A DNA stretch of 64,000 nucleotides, taken from NCBI GenBank assembly GCA_003439945.1, contig QVRM01001782.1, forward strand, positions 2,070,731-2,134,730, given 5' to 3'. Below, one piece after another: positions 52,193 through 63,743 of the stretch. Numbering within the stretch: position 1 is the stretch's first letter; every line of letters begins with the position of its first letter. The translations under genes were made by a program, and so were the position numbers. Origin of the DNA: Dermanyssus gallinae. Its lineage: Eukaryota > Arthropoda > Arachnida > Mesostigmata > Dermanyssidae. The notes below the pieces were generated by a model, which was given only the letters and a program-made list of their open reading frames with translations, was not told the origin of the DNA and searched no databases.

Positions 52193-55100
52193 CTGCCGCG
52201 CAGACGAATCATTGTTAATCAGTACGGTTACGTGCCACAGTTGTCAAAATCTTCTTGAAAACGTTGATCGAGTATCATAGAGATCTATTTACACACACAC
52301 ACACACATCAAAGAATACTTTGGATAATCGTCAAATTTAGCCTTCAAAATTGCGTTTCCCCAACGGAGTGTTTTCTTCAGTCAATTTATTATTCTCTACT
52401 TATATGTATACAATAGTTCCCTTGTGCCTAACTCGCCAGCGTGTCTTGTCAGATGAAAATTATCATGGTGGTTCATACCAAATTTGTCGTATTTGCGAGC
52501 CAGACATGCTCTTTGCCACTTTGAAAATCATATCAGAAACCTTGTCACACTATTTTTGGTTTTAACAATTCTTAAAAAGAAAGGGAGAAGGTTATTTCTC
52601 CCTCATCGCTGAATTCGCCTGCCGTCTTCAGCACAGAAGAATTTACAGCCTGCGTCAAAGTAGTTTTCAACGCACAAGTTCATAGATTATGTTCCGCTTC
52701 GTAGACGGTTCGCTATTGCAAATAACTCAAAGATTTGTCAGCCTACGTCATCCGCGGTCGCTGCAAACATGGTGCCGGCGGTGGTTTGCCAGCTTCCTGA
52801 TTAAAATCTTGGGCAACAAAATGTCTGGAGAACCAGTGTGTAGTTTACGTAAAACCAAGCTGACTAGTCAAGTATTTGTTGCAGCCGCCTATCGTCACAA
52901 TATTTATGTCACAAACCTCTCGCAGTTTTAGAACTTGGCCAGGTTTCAAACTTCACACAAAAATAGCGTAGGGCATCTGCAGCGTCCCAAAAACATTGTC
53001 TTTGAACACATGTCGTACATTACATATGTTTAGATTCTATTTTCAATGTGTTCATATTCGTTTTATTGTAACAACTATTTTTGTAATGTCTTAGTTCAAT
53101 CGAGTATCACCTGTTCGGCTGAGATCTTGGCTTCAGGAATGGAGTCAATCTGCTGTTGGCTCAGCGGAGCCGGTCCGGCTCCATCTAGTTGATTGAGCAA
53201 ATGACTGATTACGGCGTCGAGTCCACCGTGACCCCACGCGTAATCGCCGGGATTACCATGAAGCGGCATAATGCTGAGGATAACGGCCGATGATCAAACG
53301 AGACAAGTAGATCGTGCAGAGAACAGAAAAATACATGTGATAACTATGGTTGCACCCGATCATGTCGGGCGCTAGCACTCAGTAGTAGCATCTACATATA
53401 CTAAAGATACGTACGTACAGCGAGTAACGGCATCTACTCGCGTACAATCCACACACAAACGCCGTTTCTAAGGCAATGCAGCCGCACGCAGCAGGATGTT
53501 TATACATAAAATAATAACGTTTATAATTTTTTTTAGGTAATACAATGCCACATACTTAATGTAATAAACGGAAGATAAATTATATTTTCTACAAAAAAAA
53601 GATACAAGTGCTGTCACCTGGTACATCTACGAAATATTTCGATTAATTCGATTCTGCTCCATTGTTCTCACAATTTATGCCGTTAAAGTATTATCACTGG
53701 CCGCTGCTGTTCTTTGCTTTACAGCATGCGATGCGTTTTTTAGAAACTTGAAAGGGTATACTTACAATCCTCCTCCTTGAAGATTTCCCAAGATTTCGGA
53801 ATTAACGCCATCAAACAGTCCGGTGAAGATCTGATTGAACAGGTACCCTGGCGTGTAGCGGCTGCAAACAGACGCAGATAGCAAATCAAAGCTTACTGCA
53901 TTGCATAGCTCTGTCAAGATTACCTATATTCATATAGGCCGACAAATACACACATTCGCGTAAACTGACGGGCACCCGATAAAACACAGGCGGCTTTGCA
54001 TTTTTCCTCTTGGTCACTGCAGTAAGTACCACACGCCCCTAAAGCTTGCAGTTCAAGGTCGGTGAGATATAAGGGAAACAAGTCACACCCTTGACGTGAA
54101 CTATTCGCGCCGAAACGTGAACGGGTTCCAGAATATATCAACGCGCTTGAACGTTTTGATATTCCCTTAAGAGTAATTTCAGAAAAATAGTAGCCCAATT
54201 TGCATGTTGTCGTTAGTTTTCGAAAGATAACTAAGCTCAATAATCATTCGCTGTGAACGAAGAATTCACTGAGACGCTAAAGATACGAAGACGGAAGTGC
54301 TGAAGCTCTATATGTGCTTAAATTAACAACAAAGGGGACTATGGCCTATATTTCCACCGAAGCGACACCCTATTCCAGCGCTCCTCTTCTTTCAGTGAGC
54401 GTCTGGCAAGTGTTCGACTGAAGCCCAGACCACGCTTTTGGCCTTGTTCCCTGCAGTTTTAGTGGACGGATAAAAAAAGAGTTCATAATTTACCTAAATG
54501 AACGTGTTACAATATGACCTCTAATAAACCACAGATATATATAAATATATATATATATGATCGGGTAATGTTGTTTGATCAGACAGCGCATGAGAAAGCA
54601 ATCCGTATTCTTCTTTTTAGGATTGGACGTCACTGAGCGTCAATTCCTTTACTCCTGGTGACAAACAGAAGCAACATTCAGAATGCACATATCAGGGATA
54701 CACGTAGAATTCAAGTCAAAGGCTAGTTTATCTAGATAAAGAAACTCGATTCGGCCTACTACACTCCACTATGAAGATACCTCTTACCTTTCTTTCGCAC
54801 GCCAGCAATAGTGAACGTGACCATCGTGATGGAATCACTTTCAGGCTTCTAGTTTCTAAGTTCAAGACGACCACAAACCTTTCGAGCGCATCATGTATTA
54901 TAAATGCACATGGTACCTGTTTCGGTTGACAACGCCGGTCCACACGTCGAAGTCCTCTCGATGCTCGGGTGTCGCCTCGGACATCTCCTCGATGAATCCA
55001 CCCTGACATCGGGGACAGGTGAATTCCTATTGCAGCGATGGTATTTAAACAAGCGCGAGGTGCCGGCCCGGAAAGCGAGCGAAGAAGACGAGAAAGGTAG

Positions 55101-58100
55101 AGTCATGTCAGTACGTTGAATTTGTATGTTTATGCATACACTATAAATGTTATTAGGAAGACTCGACCGCTTTCTGGTGAGAATTGTTAATGGTTTACGC
55201 CAGCATTCTCTTCACCTTAATTTTAGTATTTTTGCTTTCACTTTATCTGGATCTATAGTGAGAACTACGTTTCAAGTAAACAGTTTTTACATCCATAATC
55301 GGTGAACTCCTAAAACTTAGCGGTACCATACCTTCTGTACACGGATGGTGTCAAACATTGTTGGTCAATGTAGTCAACTGATACGCAGGAAACGTAACTC
55401 CTTACTCAAAATCGCTTTGTTTTAATATATTAAACATCAACTATGTATTTATTCATATCATTGAAACTTAGTACATATATGCGTAAAACCATTAGAAAAG
55501 GCTTGGCAACGCACTCTTAAGAAAACATTCCTTAAGTTGGTTCTCGCAAGAATCGACGCTATTGCTAATTATATATTGTAAATTCTGTAAATTAAAAAAT
55601 GTAAAAATGGTTGTTCGGCCTGAACAGCTCGGGTTTAAGAAGTCGAGTTTCTGAAATCGAGTGCGCACTAGTCCGTCCAAGCGGTATGTTGTACGTTGTC
55701 TTCACTGATTGCGTCAAAGCGTTTGAAATGTCTCCTCGCCACCTGCTGGTCGAATCTTTTCAACTGGCGGATATTAATGGTCTGACGCAAGCTATATCTC
55801 GTGTCTTTGACGAGGATTCATTGTTGGTAGACGGGAGAAGACAGGTTTTGGAGATTAGGAAAAATGTCGGGACGCCTCAAGGAGATCCACTGACCGCGTG
55901 TCGTCTACTTCTTTATCCACGCTAATGATATCTTGGTGGACCATAAAATCAGAGCCATCCGACGTAGTGCTACTATGTCGCCAACTAAGAGACCTATGAA
56001 GCACAAAAAAAATCTAACATGTCAACACAACGCTCGCTTGGGGTTACATGGTTAATTACCAAGATAACCGTAACTTACCCCCTTAGTATAGTGAAACAGA
56101 GTACATAATATGCATTTTTATAATACTTAAATGTATATGGCGCATGTCTAAAACAAAATCATACACTGGCGGTATGAAGTGAGAACGAGGTCTAGCACAA
56201 GGTGTCGCAGGTTAGATCCTGGCGTGACACATTTTCGATGCAATCGTTCTAAACATTCACCGATTCGATATGTCAGGTAGACGGATAAAATAATAGTGAA
56301 GATATAATTGCATGACTAGGAAACAGATGACGATGGTTGGTAATGTTACTGAGGAGATAAAGAGCAGCTTAAAGCTAAGATGTGCATGTCATGATTGGCA
56401 TCCGTCAGCGACCACTAGAGGGAGCTGACGGATGCCAACTACGTGTGGTAGAGCGAACTACGTGCCGCATGTAGGTCGGGCAAGTTCGGCGGTATGTCAG
56501 AGAGAAGCCGTAAGATGGCCCGTAAATCAGCGGTTGGAATAAACTGATTAAGTTAGTAACACAACCTGATGTCTTCCTTTGACCCTAGTAACGCCCGCTT
56601 TACAGTCAGAAGTGGGGTCGTTTCTCAGGCTGTGTGAAACCTTGTTGGTTTGGTGGTACGAAATGTGTAAAGTAAGTAAACCCATCCCAAGGCCACGGCC
56701 TGGGACCCACAGGAGAGACCGGTCTAGTTCGAGCTCGTCAGAATCGTTGCCAGACATTGAACTCATCCCAAGGCCACAGCCTGGGACCCACAGGAGAGTC
56801 CGGTCTAGTTCGAGCTCGTCAGAATCGTTGCCAGACATTGAACCCGGTGCTGTTGTAGGTCGTGCCTGTCGTCGAAATTTTTTTTGACGTACGCGTGGTG
56901 ACAGTTGCGTCGTCCTGTAGGGTGAACTTAGTGGTTGCAAGTGGTGGCGGCCAGAGGAAGAGATCGGTTGAGTGTAGTGGACGGTGTGTTGGAAGTTGGT
57001 CGACAAGATGTCAGGCGACGACGAAAGTGAAAAGAAAAGACCAGTAAACGAACAGATCAATAGCAGAGTTGATGGCAAAATGGCTGGAAGATGCATTGAG
57101 GCTTGTCAGTCAGAGAAATCGTGAAGCAGCTACTGTAAAGGCCGAGTCCTCTGCACCAGCAGTAGCGGCACCGGTAGTCGATCCAGCAGCACAGCTTGAA
57201 GAATTTTTAGAAAACGGATCATTGCTAGGCGAAGAATGGCTAAGACGCTTTGAGTGCGCGCAGAAAGTCAGGGGCTCGAACGAAGCTCAGATCAAGCAGG
57301 TACTATTGGCAAAAATGTCTGGCGCGGCTAGACAATGGTATCTAAATCACGGCGTCGACGTGGCAACATATACCGAGTTCAGAGAGAAGTTTGTTCTTGC
57401 GTATGCGAATCAAAAAAACTATAGCATTCTTCTTCAAATGTTGCATGAATGTGTGCAGTTAAGAGGAGAAGCTGTGTATGCTCGGCGGAAGGAGTCCGTA
57501 GCTCTTCAGCTCAGACTGAAACAGGATGTTATAAAAGATCAAATTCTTCGAGGTCTCCGACCTGAATTTGGGTTCTTGGTACTTGAGATGGCGGAAGACG
57601 TCACGATGATATTTCGCACCTATTGCGTGATATCGAATAGGCAACAAAGCTGCACTCACAGGTTGTTCAGTCGGGAGCAGCAAGCCCCGGTGGAAGCCGC
57701 AGGTCGTTGGTCAATCCGACAAGCCGGTCGGTAATTTGCTTCGAGTGTAACGAGACAGGCCATGTTAGGGTTAATTGTCCAACATGGATAGCTGCTAGAA
57801 CGGCGGCGCAACCGCGACCGCTCTTGGATACCTTGGATACGAATGGCGGTGGCAGGCGTCAACTACTTGAACAGCGGCAGCAGCAAAGTACACAGCAGAT
57901 GAGGAGCAGCCCTCAACGATATGGTGGTGGCAGTAGTACTAACAACGGCGGTAACAACGACAGCAGCACCAGTTGAGGGTCGCAGTCAGACAACAGGGGA
58001 ACATCGCGCATCATCTGTTTTCGGTGTAGGGAAACAGGCCACGCTAGTCGAGACTGTTTGCGGCCCCAATTAAAGCAGGTCGCGAAAGATTTAGAGTCGG

Positions 58101-59203
58101 AAATTGAAGCGCTTCAGGCTGAGGAAGCGAAAGGATGTGTCATATCGGACGAACTTATTCGCCATCAGGTAGAAGCAAGTGTAGCTGAAGTTGACAAAAC
58201 AGAACCAGTTGTACAGCAGGTGCAAAGGGACAGAATCCGCGCTGAGAATCTGGTGACAGAGGAGAGCGTCAGCTTAATAGAGGAGGAAACGAACATTCGG
58301 ATCAATGAGTGCGATGGAAGCGGTCAGATTTCTCGCAACGGCGAGGGTCACGCCGATGTAATATTCCCGGATACCATGAAGAGTGCCCCCGAGTTCAATA
58401 CTAATGCGCCGAACTGCAGAGGTGATCATGATAGAAATGGCGAGGTTGTGGAGGGACAACAGAACGGCAGCAAACAGGTGTCAACGTCAGAGTCCGAACC
58501 GGCTGGTGATCAACTGGCAATAGTGAATGTCGGCGTGTTGGAACGTGATCAGGTGATGATGCGTGGAGTCAACATGAATACGGCTCGGAGGGACGAGACA
58601 AGCATTACAGGAAGCAGCAGACAATTTAACGCAGCAGCGGACTCGAGTCAAGCTACTCAGAATGGACCGCAAAATAGAACGTCAGGGAGACAGAGGAACA
58701 AGCCTCTATATCTGCAAGATTATGTCATGAAAAATATTATGAGGCAGCGAATGGAAGTTAGTTGATTTAATTGAAGTCAAATGGTCATTGATTGGTTGAT
58801 ATGAATGTTTATTTATTTTAAGGATCGATGATGACATCGATAGGTCAGAATGGCCAAACTGTCAGGTAGACGGATAGAATAATAGTAAAGATATAATTGC
58901 ACGAGGAGAGAAAGAGCAGCTTAAAGCTAAGATGTGCGTGTCATGATTGGCCTCATGGCATCCCTTTAGTGGTAGCTGCTGCACCAGCAGCAGTGGTTAG
59001 TGAGAGAATAGTCGGCGGAGAGACCGTGCAGGAAGAGGAGGCAGAGCGAACTACGTGCCGCATGTAGGTCGGGCGAGTTCGGCGATTTACCGCCGCCATA
59101 AAACGGCGGTTGGAATACTGATTTCGTTAGTAACACAAACTGATGTGTTCCTTCCTTTGATCCTAGTAACGCCCGCTTTACAGATATATAAATAAATAAA
59201 TAA

Positions 59204-59248
<45 letters not shown>

Positions 59249-59488
59249 CATAGCGAAGGCGAGCACTGCCGAGTAAGCAATCGTATTGTAAATGATTAAA
59301 AAATCATCACAATATTTATATATATATATATATATATATATACACAACAGACATAAAAACACTGATGTACGTACCGGCCTCTGGGGTCGAATCTGCACGT
59401 TGCACTTGTGGCAGTAGAAGCGTGCGGAATCGTTTGGAGGCTGACTTCCAGCCTCGGTTCCACCGGCAGCCTCCGCAGCTTCGGCCAT
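51740..59488 (-). CDS. RNF126: RNF126/RNF115-type RING-H2 E3 ubiquitin ligase, spliced
   Basis: A cytosolic E3 ubiquitin ligase of the RNF126/RNF115 (BCA2) group, which ubiquitinates mislocalised or misfolded client proteins. Five minus-strand exons: 59375-59488, 54917-55026, 53766-53861, 53111-53273 and 51740-52192; all phases agree, giving 311 residues, the size of human RNF126. An N-terminal zinc finger has CHKC (26, 29) and CPRC (42, 45), split by intron 1. NPGDYAWG and LLNQLDG form the conserved middle block. The RING-H2 ligands are C168, C171, C186, H188, H191, C194, C205 and C208. The tail is Ala/Ser/Gly-rich with no known domain. Intron 1 (4.3 kb) holds an LTR element. Arthropods usually have one member for both vertebrate paralogues, so the symbol is approximate. 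Confidence 0.92.
53111..53273 (-). CDS. RNF126: RNF126-like exon 4, NPGDYAWG block
   Basis: Acceptor ATCCTCAG, donor CAG|GTGATA. Encodes HGNPGDYAWGHGGLDAVI and LLNQLDGAGPAPLS, characteristic of RNF126/RNF115. Confidence 0.92.
53766..53861 (-). CDS. RNF126: RNF126-like exon 3
   Basis: Acceptor TTTGCAG, donor ATT|GTAAGT. Encodes GYLFNQIFTGLFDGV and a Gly-rich end, corresponding to the family segment before the NPGDYAWG block. Confidence 0.82.
54917..55026 (-). CDS. RNF126: RNF126-like exon 2, second half of zinc finger
   Basis: Acceptor GCAATAG, donor ACAG|GTACCA. Encodes EFTCPRCQGGFIEEMSEATP, completing the C2-C2 zinc finger. Confidence 0.9.
55600..55990 (+). mobile_element. Reverse transcriptase fragment in intron 1
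   Basis: On the + strand LYVVFTDCVKAFEMSPRHLL holds a first-Asp motif with substitution. VDGRRQVLEI and GTPQGDPLTAC follow, then in another frame NDILVDHKIRAI. This is the palm of a LINE-type RT. It is short, ends before the YADD box and is clearly decayed. Confidence 0.6.
56271..56604 (+). repeat. 5' LTR
   Basis: 334 bp with TG...CA ends. Shares blocks such as GAGCGAACTACGTGCCGCATG and the AGTAACGCCCGCTTTACA end with 58860-59182. An internal inverted pair GGCATCCGTCAGC / GCTGACGGATGCC lies at 56397-56436. Confidence 0.85.
56683..56844. repeat. 81-bp tandem repeat, two copies, in LTR-element leader
   Basis: Unit starting CATCCCAAGGCCAC at 56683 and 56764 with very few differences. 81 is a multiple of three and the repeat is open on both strands. 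Confidence 0.9.
57069..57734 (+). pseudogene. LTR-element gag (capsid-like)
   Basis: 221 codons. LRRFECAQKVRG, LAKMSGAARQWYLNHG and YTEFREKFVLAY resemble the capsid domain of arthropod gypsy-type gag (a retrotransposon gag domain with the W-Y pattern). An ATG-started frame begins upstream at 57007 (MSGDDESEKKRPVNEQ). A frameshift near 57710 leads to the zinc knuckles. Confidence 0.7.
57707..57976 (+). pseudogene. LTR-element gag, first zinc knuckle
   Basis: CFECNETGHVRVNC is a CCHC knuckle, followed by Gln-rich and Gly/Asn/Ser-rich low complexity. It ends at an in-frame TGA (57974-57976); the same frame continues into the second knuckle. Confidence 0.75.
57977..58765 (+). pseudogene. Second zinc knuckle, acidic ORF and pol-like tail
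   Basis: After the TGA the frame continues with CFRCRETGHASRDC, then about 220 codons rich in Glu, Asp, Asn and Ser. It ends in GRQRNKPLYLQDYV and a basic helix. The middle has no recognisable domain. The end looks like the tail of a pol polyprotein, so pol was probably deleted internally. Confidence 0.6.
58860..59182 (+). repeat. 3' LTR
   Basis: 323 bp, same ends as the 5' LTR but with a different middle (58955-59040), where a CTGCTGCACCAGCAGCAG stretch replaces the inverted pair. Confidence 0.85.
59189..59245. repeat. (TAAA)n followed by (TA)n
   Basis: Five AAAT-type units and then about 18 TA units, directly next to the 3' LTR. Confidence 0.95.
59256..59315 (+). mobile_element. 60-bp 3' stub of the R2-like LINE inside (TA)n
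   Basis: Matches the reverse complement of 24088-24146 with few changes: both have GGCGAGCACTGCCGAGT and CGTATTGTAAATGATTAA then AAATCATCACAATAT, continuing into (TA)n. It is an extremely 5'-truncated insertion. Confidence 0.85.
59316..59342. repeat. (TA)n tract after the LINE stub
   Basis: About 13 TA units, 33 bp from the donor of the RING gene exon 1. Confidence 0.95.
59375..59488 (-). CDS. RNF126: RNF126-like exon 1, start and first half of zinc finger
   Basis: ATG at 59488, 38 codons: Ala/Glu-rich start, then ARFYCHKCNVQIRPQRP. Donor CCG|GTACGT, phase 0. Only about 30 bp separate the donor from a (TA)n tract. Confidence 0.9.
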
Positions 59489-60617
59489 GGTTACAGCGTA
59501 GATGAATTAGTTCAACCGAATCAAAACGCAGCAGCAGCAGCGCCCGCGCCTACAGTGTTAGACTGTCTAGGTTGGCGTCGTTTGTTCTCCGCCGTGACTT
59601 GAGCACTCGTTGTTGTTGATGTTGAGGTAATCTTCATCCGTTTCGAGCCAACACGCCGGCTATGTACAACGATAGCTGCGACAAAGAAAGAAGGAGCAGA
59701 AAAACACGAAGATCGAATGCGTCAGTTTGCAATGTTCAATCTCGCCGAACCGGGGTCAACACATCACCAATCCACATAGAGGTACGCTCGTGCACGCAGC
59801 GCCTAATAAACGAACGTGTTGGAAACGTATTGGGAATGCATCATTTCCAATGTCTGTCCGTCGATCACAAATAGCATTAGCGGCAATAAAGCCTTACGCT
59901 GCAGTGGCCTGCTTATGCTCTTCCTGCTCGTTTACCTAGCTCAATCTCGTTCTGCTTCTGTCTCTCTCTCGCCAATATATATATATATATAAAGCAAAGT
60001 CACAAAAATACAACACATTAGAAAGCCCATGTCAAAACCCTGTATATATATATATATATATATATAATTTTTTTTTTAGTTATTTTACGGTCACTGTTAT
60101 ATGTGTAGCTCCCACTGTTCCCATTATTATTGTTATTGTCGGCTGTCCTAATTTATTATAGCGTCAGTTGTTGCCGTCTATTGTAGTCATTGGTAGCATC
60201 GTTATCGAGTAGATAAACCATGTTTTTGTTTTTGTTGTAGTTATTTGTTATTGTTATTACTGTTGTGGTTTCCTTTCCCGACAGTTGTTGGTAATATCGT
60301 TGTTTCCGATGCTATGATCGCCCGATGGATCGTCCTTGACGGTACTATTGTTAAGCTACAGATGTCTAATTGTTCAGTGAATCTAGTATTCATATTATAA
60401 AATTCACTGGTAATATTTTGCGGTCGAACGGTACGACCACATCAACGAATATCGACGTGGCCGCTTCGCTGCAGATGCGGCTTTTGTCGCCGCCAACGTA
60501 GTAACGTTCGTATCGGGTTTCGATTAATTGTCGCCAGTCGGTTTTAGTAATAACAATCAGCTTCATCAAGCAGCAGCAGCAGTAAACAATACATGAAGAG
60601 CAGTTTTACATACATTG

Positions 60618-60656
<39 letters not shown>

Positions 60657-60690
60657 CCACCACCACCACCACCAACAACAACAACAATAT
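60618..60690. repeat. (AAC)n then (ACC)n tract
   Basis: About 12 AAC units run into ACC and again AAC units. Confidence 0.95.
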
Positions 60691-60874
60691 CAACAATAAC
60701 AACTTTGCCCTACAATCAACTCTTTTTGATACGCCGATTGACATGCACGTTAGAGGCCCGCCTGATGGCCGTAAGACGTCGTGAATATACGCTGGCCGCT
60801 CGCACTGGCAGAACATCGAACGGAACGAATAAGTCCCGTCAACATGCACGCACTCACGATCCACATTATTATGG

Positions 60875-60875
<1 letters not shown>

Positions 60876-60907
<32 letters not shown>

Positions 60908-60908
60908 G
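60876..60908. repeat. (CAG)n tract
   Basis: About 11 CAG units with one CAA. Confidence 0.9.
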
Positions 60909-62190
60909 CTAACTCAACAGCTGCACAACCAAAGAGCTCGGCGGCCGAACCAGCGCAGCATAGCTCAATGGCAACAACAGCAGCAGCAGCAGGTCTGCCG
61001 CAATGCTACAACAACAACAACAACCCACATCTTGCTCCTTTTCGTGGACTCTCGTGGAATTTGAATGGACGAACGGTCCTCTCCGTCAGTCAGCCTTGCC
61101 TCGCAGTTGGTTGCGCAAAGAGAGCCGAACAAACGAGCCCCGTCTGTTATCGATTTAGCCGGAGGGGCGGTGGGGCTACATACATCATCATCACCATCAC
61201 CACCACAACGTCAGCACACAATAATGCATGTGAATCTAAGCTGCTGCTGATGGCGGCACTGATGTTTCGTTTCTCGTTCACTAACCACCCTGATGATTGT
61301 CTGTGTCAACGGATGCGGGTCAAAGGTCGATGATGACAATATTCATGTTGCCTGTCCTATCATCGAGTTGCCTATTGAGTTACAGCGGCAGCGGCAGCAG
61401 CATCAGCAGCAGCAGATGTAGAATATCAACAACACAATAAAATGACAACAACAACAACAACATGGCGCATCGAGTCGTTGGTTACCGGCCGGGACCGATT
61501 GTTGTTTAGCTGAACATGTCAATGGATGGCTAATTCATTCTTGTTAGCTGTTTCATCGTAGGGCGCCCGATACGACAATGACGTTTGACAATTGTCACCT
61601 CACACAATCACTTACTCTTCTTCTTCTGACAGGACCCCTCGTCGGACCACCTGGGAACCACCTGCTCTTTCCAACTTGAATTATTTTTCCGCAGAAATGT
61701 TTATTTGGTTGTTGTTGATGTTGTTCTTTGGACTGTTTTGTTATTGCTGCTGCTGCTGCTCTCGCTACTAATGTTGCTGTACTGTCGTCGTCGTTGTTAT
61801 CGGCAAACACCAACAACGACACGATTCTCTCATTGTTAGACGCATTCACGCATAAAAGTATTCTATATTTGTATATCAGCTGGCTAATGAATGCCTGCTC
61901 TATTTGGTTGAGAAACACATGATGACACCGCCTCTGTGCGCGAGCAACACAACAATCGAACCTGTCGTCGTCAGGAATGCCGCGAGCCGAAGAAGTACTG
62001 TACACTGAACCTGTCATGATCCACGAACAAAATACTAGCAAGATGAAGAATGCGCAACAATAGCATACGGTTTAACACGCCGAGTAACGCACATCACTGC
62101 CAAACGACTGTTTGTTTGGTGGATAATTCGAATATAGCTGTAGTACTTGTACGTCCCTGTCTAGCTGATGTATGCGTTCTTGCGTGTGCA

Positions 62191-62197
62191 TGTATAT

Positions 62198-62264
<67 letters not shown>
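62191..62264. repeat. (TA)n tract
   Basis: About 30 TA units after a short ATGTATATATACATG palindrome. Confidence 0.95.
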
Positions 62265-62271
<7 letters not shown>

Positions 62272-63743
62272 CTATGTATACGCGTGCCGATTTGCTAACA
62301 CGGAGAGAGAGAAAGAGAGATAGTTCGAGAAAGAAATTGTGCAGGTGTATCTCTTCTATAAAGGGATAGCGAGCGCTAGATTCTTTAAATCGGTCACCGG
62401 TAGTATTCTGGACAGGCTGGTTGGTGTCAGCTGCTGCTGCAGCTGGTGTAACTGCTTGCACCTTGCATCCTTTTACAGCTGAAACAGCAACGCAGACACA
62501 CACAGATAGAAAGAACAGCACACTTTTGTTTGTGTGCAGGCTCGGCTTGTGCGAGGTTGGCAAATCTCGAATCTCGGCATTGTTGTTGGCGGTAGCGTTT
62601 TCGCAAGTGCATTCTCATGACTTCATCACGGCATCATCGTCATCAGTGGCCGTCACACAGCGACGGCGTCTGAAGAAACGACAAAGACCAGTGAAATTAT
62701 CATCATCATCATCATAAGACCAGCATACCGGGCGTCGTCAATCTCGTCATTGATCAATCCGTTCGGCAGCCTACCGACCGATTAATTGCTTCGACCGTTG
62801 TTGGTAGGTTGGTTGGTTGCTTGGTTGATTGATTGGTGGAGGTGGTGAAAACCTGGTGGTGTGTTTCCACCGTCTTGCATACTTGTCGTTGCGCGGAGCA
62901 GCGATTCGATCGAATCGGACTAATCGGAGGTTCCACCCTGGCTTGCTTTGATCTCACTGTTTAATTCAGCTTGCTGTCTGTCTGTCTGTGTGCCGCCTGT
63001 CGATTATCTCTGTCTATTTGTCCATGTGTTTGCTTACGCAACCTTCAGCACCTCCAGAGAGCAACGTTAGCAAGAACTGACGTCGGCTGACTGGCAAATT
63101 TCCGGCCCCTGTTTATCTCGTTTTCCGTCTGTATCTCTCCCATTTTCATTTTCTCTCTCTCTCTCTCACACAGACAGTCTCTCCCTGTCTTGCTTTCTTG
63201 CGCTGTGTCTTCCTGCCAGAAATGACGGGTACGTCTCGCGTATAAAGTTACAGTGTAAAAGCTCCTGCCTAATCTATTCCAGTTGTTGGTCGCGTTATGT
63301 TGTTTGCGATCGCAGAGGATGTCGGTCAAGACAGCAGACGAACGAGATGATGATGGTGGTGGTGATCATAATGACGATGATGATGCTAGTGGTGATGATG
63401 AGACGTACCGGAGATAGTACTGCCGGCTCGGCGAGCGGAACGGGGTGAATTGTGTTTGCACAGTATTTGTCTTTGTTGTGATTGTTGTTGTTGTAATTGT
63501 TGTTGTTGTTATTGTTGTTTTTGTCGTCGTCACCGCCGCTAACGTAATCGCTGTCATTGTCGTCGTCGTCGTCGTTGTTGTTGCCACGAACGAGATGTGG
63601 AAACAGCAGCCGTAACAACAACAACAACAGCGGGGAAAATCTGGGAAGAATCTGCACCAGCTGGGGGCCGGAGTCGAGGGCAGGGGGGTGAAGGATGAGG
63701 ATAAGTGGGGGGGGGGCAACACAGCACGACGTCGCTACGAAAA

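Larger units (their letters stand above)
56271..59182 (+). mobile_element. LTR retrotransposon with gag but no pol
   Basis: 2.9 kb in intron 1 of the RING gene, antisense to it. Two LTRs begin TGTCAGGTAGACGG and end GCTTTACA; the flanking GATA (56267-56270 and 59183-59186) is a 4-bp target duplication. Between them are a leader with an 81-bp tandem repeat, a gag frame, two zinc knuckles, and a long acidic ORF ending RNKPLYLQDYV. That ending resembles the C-terminal tail of gypsy-type pol polyproteins. Protease, RT, RNase H and integrase core are absent, so it is a deletion derivative that would need a helper. The LTRs have diverged by substitutions and indels. Confidence 0.82.

Noticed and set aside
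60705..61333. Gln-rich and Asn/Thr-rich ORFs
   Set aside because: They consist of trinucleotide repeats, have no conserved domain, and all frames look equally open.
61595..62041. A 148-codon minus-strand ORF
   Set aside because: Composition follows CAG and AAC repeats; no family recognised and no splice support.
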